Under the pieces are notes generated by a model. The model made no database searches, was not told the origin of the DNA, and saw only the letters and a list, made by a program, of their open reading frames with translations. Made by a program: the position numbers and the translations under genes. Positions 28,812 through 39,559 of a stretch of 64,000 nucleotides of DNA are shown here, one piece after another; the first letter of the stretch is position 1; each line of letters opens with the position of its first letter. The DNA comes from Clostridium sp. N3C (lineage in GTDB: Bacteria; Bacillota; Clostridia; Clostridiales; Clostridiaceae), in the NCBI RefSeq assembly GCF_900095445.1, contig NZ_FMJL01000003.1:81438-145437 (forward strand), written 5' to 3'.

Positions 28812-30584
28812 TTGAGGATACCTGATGAAATAATCCAAAAAGTTAAAAATGAAAATGATGTGGTCGATATAGTTTCAGAAGTTGTAAGACTTAAAAGAAG
28901 TGGCAGAAACTATATGGGGCTATGTCCTTTTCATAAAGAAAAAACCCCTTCTTTTAGTGTTTCGCCAGATAAACAAATTTATAAGTGTTTTGGTTGTGGT
29001 GAAACCGGTAATGTCTTTACCTTTTTAATGAAGTATAGAAATATGGACTTTATAGAAGCAGTAAAATATTTGGCTGACAGAGCAAATATAGCTATTGAGT
29101 ATGATGATGACAAAACAAGAGCTTTTGAACAAGAAAAAAATAGGCTCTACAAGCTAAATGTAGAAGCAGCAAGATTCTTCTATAGCAATTTGGTGAAGAG
29201 TAAAAAGGCTCAAGAATATTTTAGGGCTAGGGGTATCTCTGTAAGTACTATGAAAAGATTTGGATTAGGATTTGCACCAGATTCTTGGCATAGCTTGCAT
29301 AATGCGCTTAAGGCAAAAGGTTATACTGAACTTGATATGTTAAACCTAGGACTCATAATTAAAAGCGAAAAGGGAAATATGTATGATAGGTTTAGAAATA
29401 GAGTTATATTTCCAGTTTTTGATTATAGTGGTAGGGTTATAGGCTTTGGAGGAAGAGTGCTGGATGATTCTAAGCCCAAATATCTTAATTCTCCTGAAAG
29501 CTTAATATTTCAAAAAGGCGTAAATCTATATGGACTTAATTTTGCATTAAAGAATAACAAAGATAGAACTTTTATTATCGTGGAGGGATATATGGACTGT
29601 ATTTCTCTGCACCAATATGGTATAACCAACGTTGTAGCATCCTTAGGAACGGCACTAACTGAAAGGCAAGCAAAGCTTTTAAGAAGATACGCAGATAAGA
29701 TTATTATGTCTTATGATGCAGATGGTGCTGGCCAGGCTGCCACTATTAGGGGAATGGAAGTTTTAAGAAAGGAAGGGCTTGATGTTAGGATATTAACGAT
29801 ACCTTCTGGAAAAGATCCTGATGAATTTATACGAGCCAATGGAAAGGAAGCCTTTTTAAGGCTAATTGACAATGCTTTGCCCTTGCTTGATTACAAAATT
29901 AAAAAGGCAGCAGAGGGAGTTAATTTTAACGATAGTGAGGAAGTAATCAAGTATATTAAAAAAGTGACAGATGTATTAGCGGAATTGAATCCTGTGGAAA
30001 AAGATGTTTATATAAAAAAGATTTCTCAGGATACAGGAATTAAAGAACAGGCTATTTATGATTTGCTTAAAGGACAATTAAATAACGGTTCCGATGAAGC
30101 TAATAGTATGAATACTATACCATCTTTTGGACAAAAATTATATGTGGAACCGGCTCATATCAAGGCGGAGAGAAATTTGTTAAAATTGATGAGCATTAAT
30201 GATGAATGTTGTAAGTATATAATTGAGAATTTAAGTAAAGATATGTTTATAATGGAGGGTCATAAAAAAATATTTGATTTAATAGTAGAAGGTAAAAACA
30301 ATGAAGTAACTGATCTTAATAAATATGTAGAAGATAGATGCGATGATGCTGAAAGTTCTAAGGAATGGGTTGAAATAAGTGATTTAGAACTAATAGAAGA
30401 TGATTATGAAAATAAGCAACTTATTATAGATTACATTGATGAAATTAAAAGATATCAACTTGAAAACTCAAAAAAGCAAATTATTGAAAAAATTAGAGAG
30501 TGCGAAGCTAAGGGCATGATAGAAGAATCCTTAAAACTGGCACAGGAACTAATAGAAATCAAAAGAAAAATGGAAAAGTCGTAG
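28812..30584 (+). CDS. dnaG: DNA primase DnaG
   Basis: DnaG makes RNA primers for replication. The N-terminal CHC2 zinc finger ([11 protein letters not shown]...[10 protein letters not shown]) is followed by a TOPRIM domain with [12 protein letters not shown] and [11 protein letters not shown], and by a C-terminal DnaB-interaction region. A TTG start at 28812 lies 5 nt after AAAGG and gives the conserved [21 protein letters not shown] start. A GTG at 28797 overlaps the AGGTGG. The product is 590 residues. It is 22 nt upstream of the sigma factor gene. Confidence 0.95.
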   Translation: MRIPDEIIQKVKNENDVVDIVSEVVRLKRSGRNYMGLCPFHKEKTPSFSVSPDKQIYKCFGCGETGNVFTFLMKYRNMDFIEAVKYLADRANIAIEYDDDKTRAFEQEKNRLYKLNVEAARFFYSNLVKSKKAQEYFRARGISVSTMKRFGLGFAPDSWHSLHNALKAKGYTELDMLNLGLIIKSEKGNMYDRFRNRVIFPVFDYSGRVIGFGGRVLDDSKPKYLNSPESLIFQKGVNLYGLNFALKNNKDRTFIIVEGYMDCISLHQYGITNVVASLGTALTERQAKLLRRYADKIIMSYDADGAGQAATIRGMEVLRKEGLDVRILTIPSGKDPDEFIRANGKEAFLRLIDNALPLLDYKIKKAAEGVNFNDSEEVIKYIKKVTDVLAELNPVEKDVYIKKISQDTGIKEQAIYDLLKGQLNNGSDEANSMNTIPSFGQKLYVEPAHIKAERNLLKLMSINDECCKYIIENLSKDMFIMEGHKKIFDLIVEGKNNEVTDLNKYVEDRCDDAESSKEWVEISDLELIEDDYENKQLIIDYIDEIKRYQLENSKKQIIEKIRECEAKGMIEESLKLAQELIEIKRKMEKS

Positions 30585-30606
30585 TTCTGCGGAAGGAGGT
30601 TACAAT

Positions 30607-31671
30607 ATGAAAGACAAAGATGCTAAAATGGCTATCGTTAAGAAACTTATTGATAAAGGAAAAAAGAATGGCTCACTAACTTATAAAGAAATCATGGATG
30701 AATTAGATGAGATTGAATTAAGCCCTGAACAAATTGAAAAAATATATGAAGTTTTAGAATCCATGGGGATAGACGTTATAGGGGATATGGGAGACATGGA
30801 AGTAACCGAGGAGGATCTTGATTTATCCATACCAGAAGGTATAGCCATAGATGATCCCGTAAGAATGTATTTAAAAGAAATAGGTAAGGTACCTTTGTTA
30901 ACATCAGAAGAGGAAATAGAATTAGCTATTAGGATTGAACAGGGAGATGTAGCTGCTAAGAAGAAGTTAGCAGAAGCTAATCTTAGATTGGTTGTAAGCA
31001 TAGCTAAGCGTTATGTAGGTAGAGGCATGTTATTTTTGGATTTAATCCAAGAAGGAAATTTAGGATTAATAAAAGCAGTAGAGAAGTTTGATTTTAGAAA
31101 AGGCTTTAAGTTTAGTACTTATGCTACATGGTGGATAAGACAGGCAATAACTAGAGCAATTGCTGATCAGGCTAGAACTATTAGAATACCAGTGCATATG
31201 GTTGAAACTATAAATAAACTTATTAGAGTTTCAAGACAATTGTTACAGGAATTAGGTAGAGAACCTCTGCCAGAAGAAATTGCGCAGATTATGGAAATGC
31301 CTGTAGACAAAGTGCGAGAAATTATGAAAATTGCTCAAGAGCCAGTTTCCTTAGAAACTCCAATAGGAGAAGAAGAAGATAGTCATTTGGGCGACTTTAT
31401 TCCGGATGATGAAGCTCCAGCTCCTGCAGAGGCTGCAGCTTTTACAATGTTAAAGGAGCAGTTGATAAATGTACTAGATACACTTACTCCTAGAGAAGAA
31501 AAAGTACTTAGATTAAGATTTGGTTTAGATGATGGAAGAGCAAGAACTCTCGAAGAAGTAGGTAAAGAGTTTAATGTAACAAGAGAAAGAATAAGACAGA
31601 TAGAAGCTAAAGCACTAAGAAAACTTAGACACCCAAGTAGAAGTAAAAAATTAAAAGACTATCTTGATTAA
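30607..31671 (+). CDS. sigA: RNA polymerase sigma factor SigA (RpoD)
   Basis: This is the main vegetative sigma factor. Region 1.1 (about 1-75), region 1.2 ([11 protein letters not shown]), region 2 with [39 protein letters not shown], region 3 and region 4 with the helix-turn-helix ([28 protein letters not shown]) are all present. The 354-residue form lacks a long non-conserved insert, as in other Firmicutes. AAGGAGG precedes the ATG. It is cotranscribed with dnaG. Confidence 0.98.
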   Translation: MKDKDAKMAIVKKLIDKGKKNGSLTYKEIMDELDEIELSPEQIEKIYEVLESMGIDVIGDMGDMEVTEEDLDLSIPEGIAIDDPVRMYLKEIGKVPLLTSEEEIELAIRIEQGDVAAKKKLAEANLRLVVSIAKRYVGRGMLFLDLIQEGNLGLIKAVEKFDFRKGFKFSTYATWWIRQAITRAIADQARTIRIPVHMVETINKLIRVSRQLLQELGREPLPEEIAQIMEMPVDKVREIMKIAQEPVSLETPIGEEEDSHLGDFIPDDEAPAPAEAAAFTMLKEQLINVLDTLTPREEKVLRLRFGLDDGRARTLEEVGKEFNVTRERIRQIEAKALRKLRHPSRSKKLKDYLD

Positions 31672-31693
31672 AATTTCAAAGTACCTTTCAATA

Positions 31694-31722
31694 AAAATGC
31701 TAACTCATTGAGTTAGCATTTT
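31694..31722 (+). terminator. Terminator after sigA
   Basis: AAAATGCTAACTC (31694-31706) and GAGTTAGCATTTT (31710-31722) make a perfect 13-bp stem with a 3-nt loop. The T run is the end of the right arm itself, so efficiency may be moderate. Confidence 0.75.
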
Positions 31723-31778
31723 GGAGTTTCTAAAGTAGTTAACCTATGCTATAATGAATATACAGGGGTGATATAGAT

Positions 31779-32669
31779 ATGGATATTAAGCCCATAAGAG
31801 GTATAGCTACATTATATATGTTTTCTATTGCTTTAATTACAAATGTAATAATAGGTCTGCTATTTTTCTTTGTGAATACATACTTATTGAGTACGATTTT
31901 GCTAGTAACTTTGGTAATAGTAGATTTGTATTTCTTATACTATTTTTTCTTAGACTTGACCATGAAATATACCTTGATTGATAATCACATTATTATTAAA
32001 TCTTTTTGGAATTTGAAAAAAGTTGATGTGGATTTTAAAGATATAGAAGGCTATATGATATCTAAGGAGCCTATACATGGAATAAAGCTAGCTGGTATGG
32101 GAAATAGTAAGTTTTCTTACGGTAGGGATATTATAGACAAGATTGGTATAGTGCGAATGTTTGTATCTTGCCAAAAAAGCACTATGTTTTTTAAAACCAG
32201 TAAAATGTGTTATGCTATTTCACCAGAGCAAATTGAACCTATCGAAGAAGCTTTAATAAATTGCAACATTCCAAATTATATAGATGAATATAATGAAGAT
32301 TCAAAGGTGGAATTACATAAGGATAAAAAGTTCCTTATACTCCTATCTATGGTTGCTCTCATTATTGTTTTAATGATAGTTATACCTGCCATTTTATATC
32401 TTAGAGGAAGTTTACCAGTAAGTATGCCCTTATCCTTTGATGCTGCTTTTATTCCTATAGAATACGGAACGGTTAAGGAATTCGTATTTAAGCAGATGGC
32501 CTATGGAGTAATGAACATGGTGATATTATTCTGCATGTATTACGCTGCATACTTCTGTGCAAAATATGATAGAAAGACCGCTTATAGGTATATATACATA
32601 AGTTTAATTATTGTTATGGTATTTTTTGTGATTCAAATTAGAATATTAAGCAGGTTTGGAAATATATAG
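31779..32669 (+). CDS. Membrane protein with a bacterial PH domain
   Basis: The 296-residue protein has two N-terminal membrane helices (about 10-60). A soluble PH-like domain (about 65-165) follows, including the block GRDIIDKIGIVRMFVSCQKSTMFFKTSKMCYAISP seen in the bacterial PH family PF10882. Three further helices lie in the C-terminal half (about 185-205, 240-260, 270-290). The function is unknown. It stands alone between sigA and trmK, with a TATAAT at 31750-31755 as a possible -10. Confidence 0.7.
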   Translation: MDIKPIRGIATLYMFSIALITNVIIGLLFFFVNTYLLSTILLVTLVIVDLYFLYYFFLDLTMKYTLIDNHIIIKSFWNLKKVDVDFKDIEGYMISKEPIHGIKLAGMGNSKFSYGRDIIDKIGIVRMFVSCQKSTMFFKTSKMCYAISPEQIEPIEEALINCNIPNYIDEYNEDSKVELHKDKKFLILLSMVALIIVLMIVIPAILYLRGSLPVSMPLSFDAAFIPIEYGTVKEFVFKQMAYGVMNMVILFCMYYAAYFCAKYDRKTAYRYIYISLIIVMVFFVIQIRILSRFGNI

Positions 32670-32701
32670 ATTAAAAGCTTTTTTAAATAATAGGTGGTAA
32701 T

Positions 32702-33391
32702 ATGAACATAAGTGATAGATTGACAAGAGTTGCTAACATGGTGGATAGGTGTAAAACCATGGCGGATATTGGTACTGACCATGGGTATATACCTATTTTT
32801 CTTCTTATAAATGGAATTTGTGAAAGAGCTATAGCTTCAGATATTAATAGGGGACCGGTACAAAGAGCTGAAGAAAATATCAAATATTACGGTTTAGAAA
32901 ATAAAATTGAATGTAGGCAGGGGCCAGGTCTTTCAACACTAAAGGCTGGTGAGGTGCAAACAGCGGTAATTGCTGGTATGGGAGGACATTTAATAATATC
33001 CATACTTGAAGAGGAAGAAATTATAGCCCATAAGCTAGAGTCAATAGTTTTACAACCAGTACAACATAGCAAGGTTTTAAGAAAATATCTTTATGAAAAT
33101 GGGTATAAAATAATAGATGAGGATTTATGCTATGATGAAGGAAAATATTATGAAATAATTAAGGCAAGCTATGATGGGACAAATAGGTATTTAGAAGATA
33201 TATATTACGAAATCAGTCCCCTTCTTATTGAAAAGAAGCATAGTCTTCTCAAGGAGTACTTAGGCAAGAAAATACATAGTAATGACAAAATCCTTTGTAA
33301 TATTAATGAAGATACAGAGGGGGCTAATAAGCGAAAAGAGGAGCTTATTAATATAAATGAGAAGCTAAAGGAGCTGTTAACATGTCTGTAA
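32702..33391 (+). CDS. trmK: tRNA m1A22 methyltransferase TrmK
   Basis: TrmK methylates N1 of adenine 22 in tRNA using SAM. The Rossmann motif ADIGTDHGYIPIFLL (about 21-35), RAIASDINRGPVQRAEENI and the NPPY-equivalent VIAGMGGHLI match the TrmK/COG2384 family. The 229-residue length is normal. The end overlaps the nif3-like gene by 10 nt, the usual pairing after sigA in Firmicutes. Confidence 0.93.
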   Translation: MNISDRLTRVANMVDRCKTMADIGTDHGYIPIFLLINGICERAIASDINRGPVQRAEENIKYYGLENKIECRQGPGLSTLKAGEVQTAVIAGMGGHLIISILEEEEIIAHKLESIVLQPVQHSKVLRKYLYENGYKIIDEDLCYDEGKYYEIIKASYDGTNRYLEDIYYEISPLLIEKKHSLLKEYLGKKIHSNDKILCNINEDTEGANKRKEELININEKLKELLTCL

Positions 33392-34197
33392 AGTTATCTG
33401 AAGTGATAAAGGTAATTGAAAAATTTGCACCAACAAAGCTAAAAGAAAGTTATGATAATGTTGGTTTAATGGTAGGAGATATGGATGCAGATATAACTTC
33501 TGTTTTAGTGAGTTTGGACAGTACTTTAGAGGTTATAGAAGAAGCAAAAGAGAAAAACTGTGAACTTATACTAAGTCATCATCCCTTGCTATTTAGAAAG
33601 CCTAACTCTATTACAGAGGAAACTTTGCTAGGGAAAAAAATTAGAATGGCAGTTAAGAATAATATAAATATTTATGCTAGTCATACCAATCTAGATGTAG
33701 TAGAGGATGGGATAAATGATCTTATAGTAAGGCTTTTGGGTTTTAATAAAGGCATTGTTATGGAAAAAAGTTGTGTTATACCAGATAATGAAAAAGTTGG
33801 TATAGGAAGGTTGATAGATCTTAAAGATCCTATTTTATTAGAGGATCTATGTAAAAAAGTAAAAAATGATTTGGGATTATCTTATTTAAGATATTCAGGT
33901 GAATCTAATTGGCAAGTAAACAAGATAGCTATAATAAACGGCAGCGGTCAAGATTATTTTAATTTAGCTAAAAAACTAGGAGCAAACTGTATAATAACTG
34001 GAGATACTACTTATCATTATGTAAGTGATTTTTATGAGGAAGGCATTCCAGTTATAGATGCAGGACATTTTGGTACAGAGTGGCCAGCAGTTAAGATCTT
34101 TGCAAAGCATTTCAAAAAGTTACTTCAGGTTGAGAATATAGATATAGAAGTGAAGGTTTCAGAGAGAAATTTTGATCCTTATAAAATAATGGCTTAA
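33382..34197 (+). CDS. Nif3-like dinuclear metal-centre protein
   Basis: The NIF3/YbgI/YqfO family forms a toroidal hexamer with a two-metal site and has been linked to GTP cyclohydrolase-like activity, but the role is unsettled. Metal ligands are visible in LILSHHPLLFR (about 60-70), YASHTNLDVVEDG (about 98-110) and DAGHFGTEWPAV (about 231-242). At 271 residues it is the short form without the inserted CutA-like domain seen in longer relatives. It overlaps trmK by 10 nt. Confidence 0.9.
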   Translation: MSVKLSEVIKVIEKFAPTKLKESYDNVGLMVGDMDADITSVLVSLDSTLEVIEEAKEKNCELILSHHPLLFRKPNSITEETLLGKKIRMAVKNNINIYASHTNLDVVEDGINDLIVRLLGFNKGIVMEKSCVIPDNEKVGIGRLIDLKDPILLEDLCKKVKNDLGLSYLRYSGESNWQVNKIAIINGSGQDYFNLAKKLGANCIITGDTTYHYVSDFYEEGIPVIDAGHFGTEWPAVKIFAKHFKKLLQVENIDIEVKVSERNFDPYKIMA

Positions 34198-34242
34198 ATT
34201 TCCCTTTGCATAGCTTAAATTAATGTGTTAATATATTTTTGT

Positions 34243-34665
<423 letters not shown>

Positions 34666-34672
34666 ATAGAAG

Positions 34673-34703
34673 AAAAACACTAGGCATATTGTCTAGTGTT
34701 TTT
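34673..34703 (+). terminator. Terminator after rnpB
   Basis: AAAAACACTAGGC (34673-34685) pairs with GTCTAGTGTTTTT (34691-34703), including one G-U pair, around a 5-nt loop. Confidence 0.9.
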
Positions 34704-34844
34704 CTTTTACATAATAACACCCATAAATACTTAAAAGATATTGCTTAACTTCAAATCTATCAACATATCCATATTTCAAGTATTCAGGCGTAAATTGATA
34801 AGACAGCTCCATTAGAATAAAGTATTTAAAGCAGTAGTTGAAGT

Positions 34845-34880
34845 AAAGCAGTCTAAATTAAAACTTTAGATTGCTTTTTT
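34845..34880 (+). terminator. Second terminator between rnpB and polC
   Basis: AAAGCAGTCTAAA (34845-34857) and TTTAGATTGCTTT (34865-34877) form a 13-bp stem with one G-U pair, then TTT. No gene of visible coding potential lies between it and the rnpB terminator (34704-34844). Confidence 0.75.
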
Positions 34881-34980
34881 ATGCAGAAGACTATTTACTG
34901 CTTTTTATTATACATGACAAATCGTAAGAACATCTTATATAATAATTAAGTATACTTAAGAATTTTAGAAGAGGTTAAGG

Positions 34981-37900
34981 ATGAAAATGAAGAAGATAAG
35001 TGAAGTTTTTGCAGATTATCAGTCCAGTGGTAATATAAGTACTGCTATTGTGGAATCAGTAGTATTAAAGAAAAAAACTAAAAGTTTGGAAATGGAAATA
35101 AGTTCTGATAAATATATTGATGTTAAAGAATTTGAAGCTCTTAATAGGTTTATTAAAAGAAGGTTTGCCTTAAATGATTCTAAAATTTCTGTCAAGTATG
35201 CGGAAGGAATAGATAAAAAACCTATAGAAGAAGAGTTAAATAATATTATGCTTTCTTTGGGAGAGCAGTATCCTGCATTGAAAGCAGTATTAAATAGTAG
35301 TGAATATGAAATTGATAATAATGTTATAAGTTTCAATTTTAAGATGCCAGTATCAGGATTTTTAAGGTCCCTCGGCTATGATAAGAAAATTTCTAGTGCT
35401 ATAAAAAGTATGTATGGATCTACCTATAAGATAAACTTCGTGGATAAAATAAGCAGTGAGGAATTGCTAAGGATGCAAGAAGCTAAAGAAAAGGAAATGC
35501 TTCTTGCTCAAAAGCAAATTAAAGCTGCTAAAAATGAAACTTCATCTAAGGTAGCTAAAGAAAGTACAGATAAAAAACCAGAAGTAAAAAATAAAGATAA
35601 TGGAAAGAATACTGATAGCTCAATAATATTAGGTAGAAAAGGTAAGATTAATTCACCGGTTATAAAAATTATTGATATAACACCGGATGAAGGTAGAGTA
35701 GCTATAGAGGGTGAAGTATCTAATATAGAAACTAAGGAATTAAAAAGCGGAAAAATCTTGCTTTCCTTTGATATTTATGATGGTTCCAGTTCTATGACCT
35801 GTAAGTGTTTCCTAAAGCCTGAAGATAATGGTCAAGTAAAGTCAAGGCTTAAAAAGGCCAAAGGGGTAAGATTGGCCGGTAATGTATCTTATAGCCAGTT
35901 TTCTGGCGAAGTAGAAATGATTGCTAATGTAATAATTGAAACAGATGGTTTGAAGAAGAATAAGAGAATGGATAAGGCTGAAGTGAAGAGGGTAGAGCTT
36001 CATATGCATACCCAGATGAGTCAGATGGATGGTGTTAGCAGTGCTAAAGATTTGATAAAGAGAGCTATGGAATGGGGGATGAAGTCCATTGCTATTACAG
36101 ACCATGGAGTGGTGCAGGCCTTTCCAGATGCACATAAGCTTTTAGGAAGGGATAACCCTAATATGAAGGTTATTTACGGAGTAGAGGCCTATTTGGCACC
36201 GGATAAAAAGCCTTCAGTTATGAATTCTAAAGGACAGAGCATTGATACCACCTACTGTGTGCTGGATTTAGAGACTACAGGTTTTTCACCAGTAACAGAA
36301 AAGATTACTGAAATAGGTATAATGAAGTTTAAGGATGGAAAGGTTATCGATAAATTTAGTACCTTCGTAAATCCTGAAAAGCCTATTCCTGCTAGAGTTG
36401 TAGAGGTTACAAACATCACTGATGATATGGTAAAGGATGCAGAAACTATAGAACAGGTATTTCCTAAAATGATGGAATTTATTAAGGATAGTGTTTTAGT
36501 AGCACATAATGCATCTTTTGACGTAGGCTTTTTAAAACATGTTGCTAAGGAATTAGGCTATGAATTTGATTTTACATATGTGGATACATTGTCCTTGGCA
36601 CAGGAATTATTTCCTGAGTACAAGACATATAAGCTTGGAAGAATAGCTAAACACCTTGGTATAAAAGTGGAAGTAGCTCATAGGGCATTAGATGACGTAG
36701 ACACTACAGTTAAGGTATTTAAAGTAATGCTGGATATGCTTAAGGAAAGAGGGGTAAAAAACCTCGATGATATAGAGTTATATGCTTCTGATGAGATAGC
36801 TAAGCAAGAGGAGTACAAAAAGCTTAAAACTTACCATGCAATAATTCTAGCAAAGGATTATGTAGGTTTAAAAAATTTATATAAGCTAGTATCCTTTTCA
36901 CATGTAGATTACTTTTACAAGAAGCCTCGTATACTTAAGAGTTTATATAAAAAATATTCAGAGGGATTAATTCTTGGAAGTGCTTGCAGTGAAGGAGAAT
37001 TGTATCAAGCTATATTATTAGGTAAGTCTGAGGAGGAAATTGAAGCTATTGCGGAGGATTATGATTATCTTGAAATTCAACCTTTGGGCAATAACGAATA
37101 TCTAGTAAGAGAAGGGCAAGTGCCAGATCGAGAATATCTAAAAGAAATTAATAAGAAAATCGTTGCCTTAGGTGAAAAATTAAATAAACCGGTTGTTGCT
37201 ACAGGAGACGTTCATTTCATGGATCCAGAAGACGAAATTTATAGACGTATACTGGAAGCAGGTCAAGGTTTTAAAGATGCAGATAATCAGGCACCTTTGT
37301 ACTTAAGAACCACTGAAGAGATGTTAAAGGAGTTTTCTTACTTAGGAGAAGAGAAGGCCTATGAAGTGGTAGTTACAAATACTAATATGATAGCAGATAT
37401 GTGTCAGCAAATTAGTCCTATATCACCGGAAAAATGTCCTCCTTATATTGAAGGATGTGAGCAAACCATTAGAGATATTGCCTATGGAAGAGCTCATGAG
37501 CTTTACGGTGATCCATTGCCGGAAATCGTTCAATCAAGATTGGATAAGGAACTAGATTCTATTATTAAAAATGGTTTCTCTGTAATGTACATTATTGCTC
37601 AAAAGCTGGTGTGGAAATCCAATGAGGATGGATATCTAGTTGGTTCTAGAGGTTCTGTTGGTTCTTCCTTTGTGGCAAATATGACTGGAATAACAGAAGT
37701 AAATGCTTTGCCACCTCATTATAGATGTCCAAAATGCAAATACTCAGATTTTACTGATTATGGTGTGAAAATTGGATTCGACTTACCGGATAAAGATTGT
37801 CCTGTTTGCGGAGAGAAAATGGCTAAGGATGGTTTAGATATACCTTTTGAAACCTTCCTAGGCTTTAATGGGGATAAGGAGCCAGATATAGACTTAAACT

Positions 37901-39330
37901 TTTCTGGTGAATATCAGGCAAGGGCTCATAGGTATACAGAGGTTATCTTTGGAAAAGGAACTACCTTTAAGGCTGGAACTATAGGTACCATAGCAGAAAA
38001 AACAGCTTTTGGATATGTAAAAAAGTACTTTGAAGAAAAAGGTATTCATGTAAATAAGGCTGAAATAATGAGACTAGCAAAGGGCTGCACCGGTGTAAAG
38101 AGAACAACAGGACAGCACCCTGGTGGTATAATAGTTGTTCCTAAGGGCCGTGAAATTTATGAATTCTGTCCTGTACAGCATCCTGCCGATGACCCAGAAT
38201 CAGACATAATTACAACACATTTTGATTATCACTCCATAGACCAGAATTTATTAAAACTAGATATACTAGGACACGACGATCCTACGGTTATAAGGATGTT
38301 ACAGGATATAACAGGAGTGGACCCACTAACTATACCTATGGATGATAAGGCAACTATGTCTATATTTTCTTCTACAGAAGCTTTAGGTGTTACACCGGAG
38401 CAAATCAATTCTCCAGTAGGAACCTTTGGAGTTCCAGAATTCGGTACTAAATTTGTAAGAGGGATGCTTGTAGATACCAAACCTCAAACTTTTATGGATT
38501 TAATATGTATATCTGGACTTTCCCATGGTACCGATGTTTGGCTAGGTAATGCCAAAGATTTAATTGATGGAGGAATAATAACAAGCATAAGTGAAGCGGT
38601 ATGTACTAGAGACGATATTATGGTTTATCTTATTAAACAAGGTCTTCCACCGGATACTGCTTTTAAGATAATGGAGACAGTACGTAAAGGAAAAGCTTTG
38701 GAGGATCCTGAAAAATGGGCAAAGTTTGAAGCTATGATGAGGGAAAACAATGTACCTGAATGGTATATAGAATCTTGTAAAAAGATAAAATACATGTTCC
38801 CTAAGGCCCATGCTGCAGCGTATGTAATGATGGCCTTTAGAATAGCTTGGTTTAAGGTACATATACCTTTAGCTTATTATGCTGCTTTCTTCAGTATTAG
38901 AGCTAAAGCCTTTGATGCTGAATGGATGATCTTTGGAAAAGAAAAGGTTAAGGCTAAGATGCAGGAAATTGAGATGATGGGAAATCAGGCAGCACCTAAA
39001 GACAAGGATATGTATGATGATCTAGAAATAGTTTTAGAAATGTATGAAAGAGGATTTAATTTTCTACCTATTGATTTATATAAGTCCCATGCTACTAAAT
39101 TCATAGTTGAGGATGGAGCATTAAGGCCAGCCTTAAACAGTATAGCAGGTATGGGTAATGTAGCTGCAGAAAGTATTTTCAAAGCAGCACAGGAAAAACC
39201 TTTCAGTTCTATAGATGATTTAAAGAAGCGTGCAAAGATAGGAAATTCTACAGTGGAATTACTTAAAAAATTTGGATGTTTAAATGGATTACCAGAAAGC
39301 GATCAACTTTGCTTCTTTGATGTAATTTGA
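34981..39330 (+). CDS. polC: DNA polymerase III alpha subunit, PolC type
   Basis: PolC is the main replicative polymerase of low-GC Gram-positives. In order it has an N-terminal domain (about 1-215), an OB fold (about 225-320) and a PHP domain split by an inserted DEDDh 3'-5' exonuclease (DLETTG near 428, HNASFD, HRALDD). A zinc motif CPKC...CPVC (about 916-946), the catalytic palm with PDIDLNFSG (near 968) and thumb/fingers follow. The 1449-residue length is typical. GAAGAGG precedes the ATG. It is transcribed alone. Confidence 0.98.
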   Translation: MKMKKISEVFADYQSSGNISTAIVESVVLKKKTKSLEMEISSDKYIDVKEFEALNRFIKRRFALNDSKISVKYAEGIDKKPIEEELNNIMLSLGEQYPALKAVLNSSEYEIDNNVISFNFKMPVSGFLRSLGYDKKISSAIKSMYGSTYKINFVDKISSEELLRMQEAKEKEMLLAQKQIKAAKNETSSKVAKESTDKKPEVKNKDNGKNTDSSIILGRKGKINSPVIKIIDITPDEGRVAIEGEVSNIETKELKSGKILLSFDIYDGSSSMTCKCFLKPEDNGQVKSRLKKAKGVRLAGNVSYSQFSGEVEMIANVIIETDGLKKNKRMDKAEVKRVELHMHTQMSQMDGVSSAKDLIKRAMEWGMKSIAITDHGVVQAFPDAHKLLGRDNPNMKVIYGVEAYLAPDKKPSVMNSKGQSIDTTYCVLDLETTGFSPVTEKITEIGIMKFKDGKVIDKFSTFVNPEKPIPARVVEVTNITDDMVKDAETIEQVFPKMMEFIKDSVLVAHNASFDVGFLKHVAKELGYEFDFTYVDTLSLAQELFPEYKTYKLGRIAKHLGIKVEVAHRALDDVDTTVKVFKVMLDMLKERGVKNLDDIELYASDEIAKQEEYKKLKTYHAIILAKDYVGLKNLYKLVSFSHVDYFYKKPRILKSLYKKYSEGLILGSACSEGELYQAILLGKSEEEIEAIAEDYDYLEIQPLGNNEYLVREGQVPDREYLKEINKKIVALGEKLNKPVVATGDVHFMDPEDEIYRRILEAGQGFKDADNQAPLYLRTTEEMLKEFSYLGEEKAYEVVVTNTNMIADMCQQISPISPEKCPPYIEGCEQTIRDIAYGRAHELYGDPLPEIVQSRLDKELDSIIKNGFSVMYIIAQKLVWKSNEDGYLVGSRGSVGSSFVANMTGITEVNALPPHYRCPKCKYSDFTDYGVKIGFDLPDKDCPVCGEKMAKDGLDIPFETFLGFNGDKEPDIDLNFSGEYQARAHRYTEVIFGKGTTFKAGTIGTIAEKTAFGYVKKYFEEKGIHVNKAEIMRLAKGCTGVKRTTGQHPGGIIVVPKGREIYEFCPVQHPADDPESDIITTHFDYHSIDQNLLKLDILGHDDPTVIRMLQDITGVDPLTIPMDDKATMSIFSSTEALGVTPEQINSPVGTFGVPEFGTKFVRGMLVDTKPQTFMDLICISGLSHGTDVWLGNAKDLIDGGIITSISEAVCTRDDIMVYLIKQGLPPDTAFKIMETVRKGKALEDPEKWAKFEAMMRENNVPEWYIESCKKIKYMFPKAHAAAYVMMAFRIAWFKVHIPLAYYAAFFSIRAKAFDAEWMIFGKEKVKAKMQEIEMMGNQAAPKDKDMYDDLEIVLEMYERGFNFLPIDLYKSHATKFIVEDGALRPALNSIAGMGNVAAESIFKAAQEKPFSSIDDLKKRAKIGNSTVELLKKFGCLNGLPESDQLCFFDVI

Positions 39331-39349
39331 ATTTAATATTAACTAAGAG

Positions 39350-39376
39350 AAAAGGCCTTTTTAGGCCTTTTTTTTA
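39350..39376 (+). terminator. Terminator after polC
   Basis: AAAAGGCCT (39350-39358) and AGGCCTTTT (39363-39371) form a 9-bp stem with a TTTT loop, followed by more T. Confidence 0.9.
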
Positions 39377-39446
39377 CCTTATGCAAAAGGAATAATTGAG
39401 AAAATAAGTATGAAACAAAATTATCCAATTTCCGAGGAAATAATTA

Positions 39447-39473
39447 TTGACAAAGCTATGAAAGAGGTATAAC
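39447..39473 (+). promoter_or_regulatory. Candidate promoter for the M20 peptidase
   Basis: TTGACA (39447-39452) and TATAAC (39468-39473) with a short 15-bp spacer lie about 85 nt before the start codon. Confidence 0.35.
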
Positions 39474-39559
39474 ATACTAAACATATCATAAAACTATTTA
39501 ATAAAAATAATTTAGAACTTATCATGAAGTCCTATTTATCATTTAAGTTAGGAGGAATG

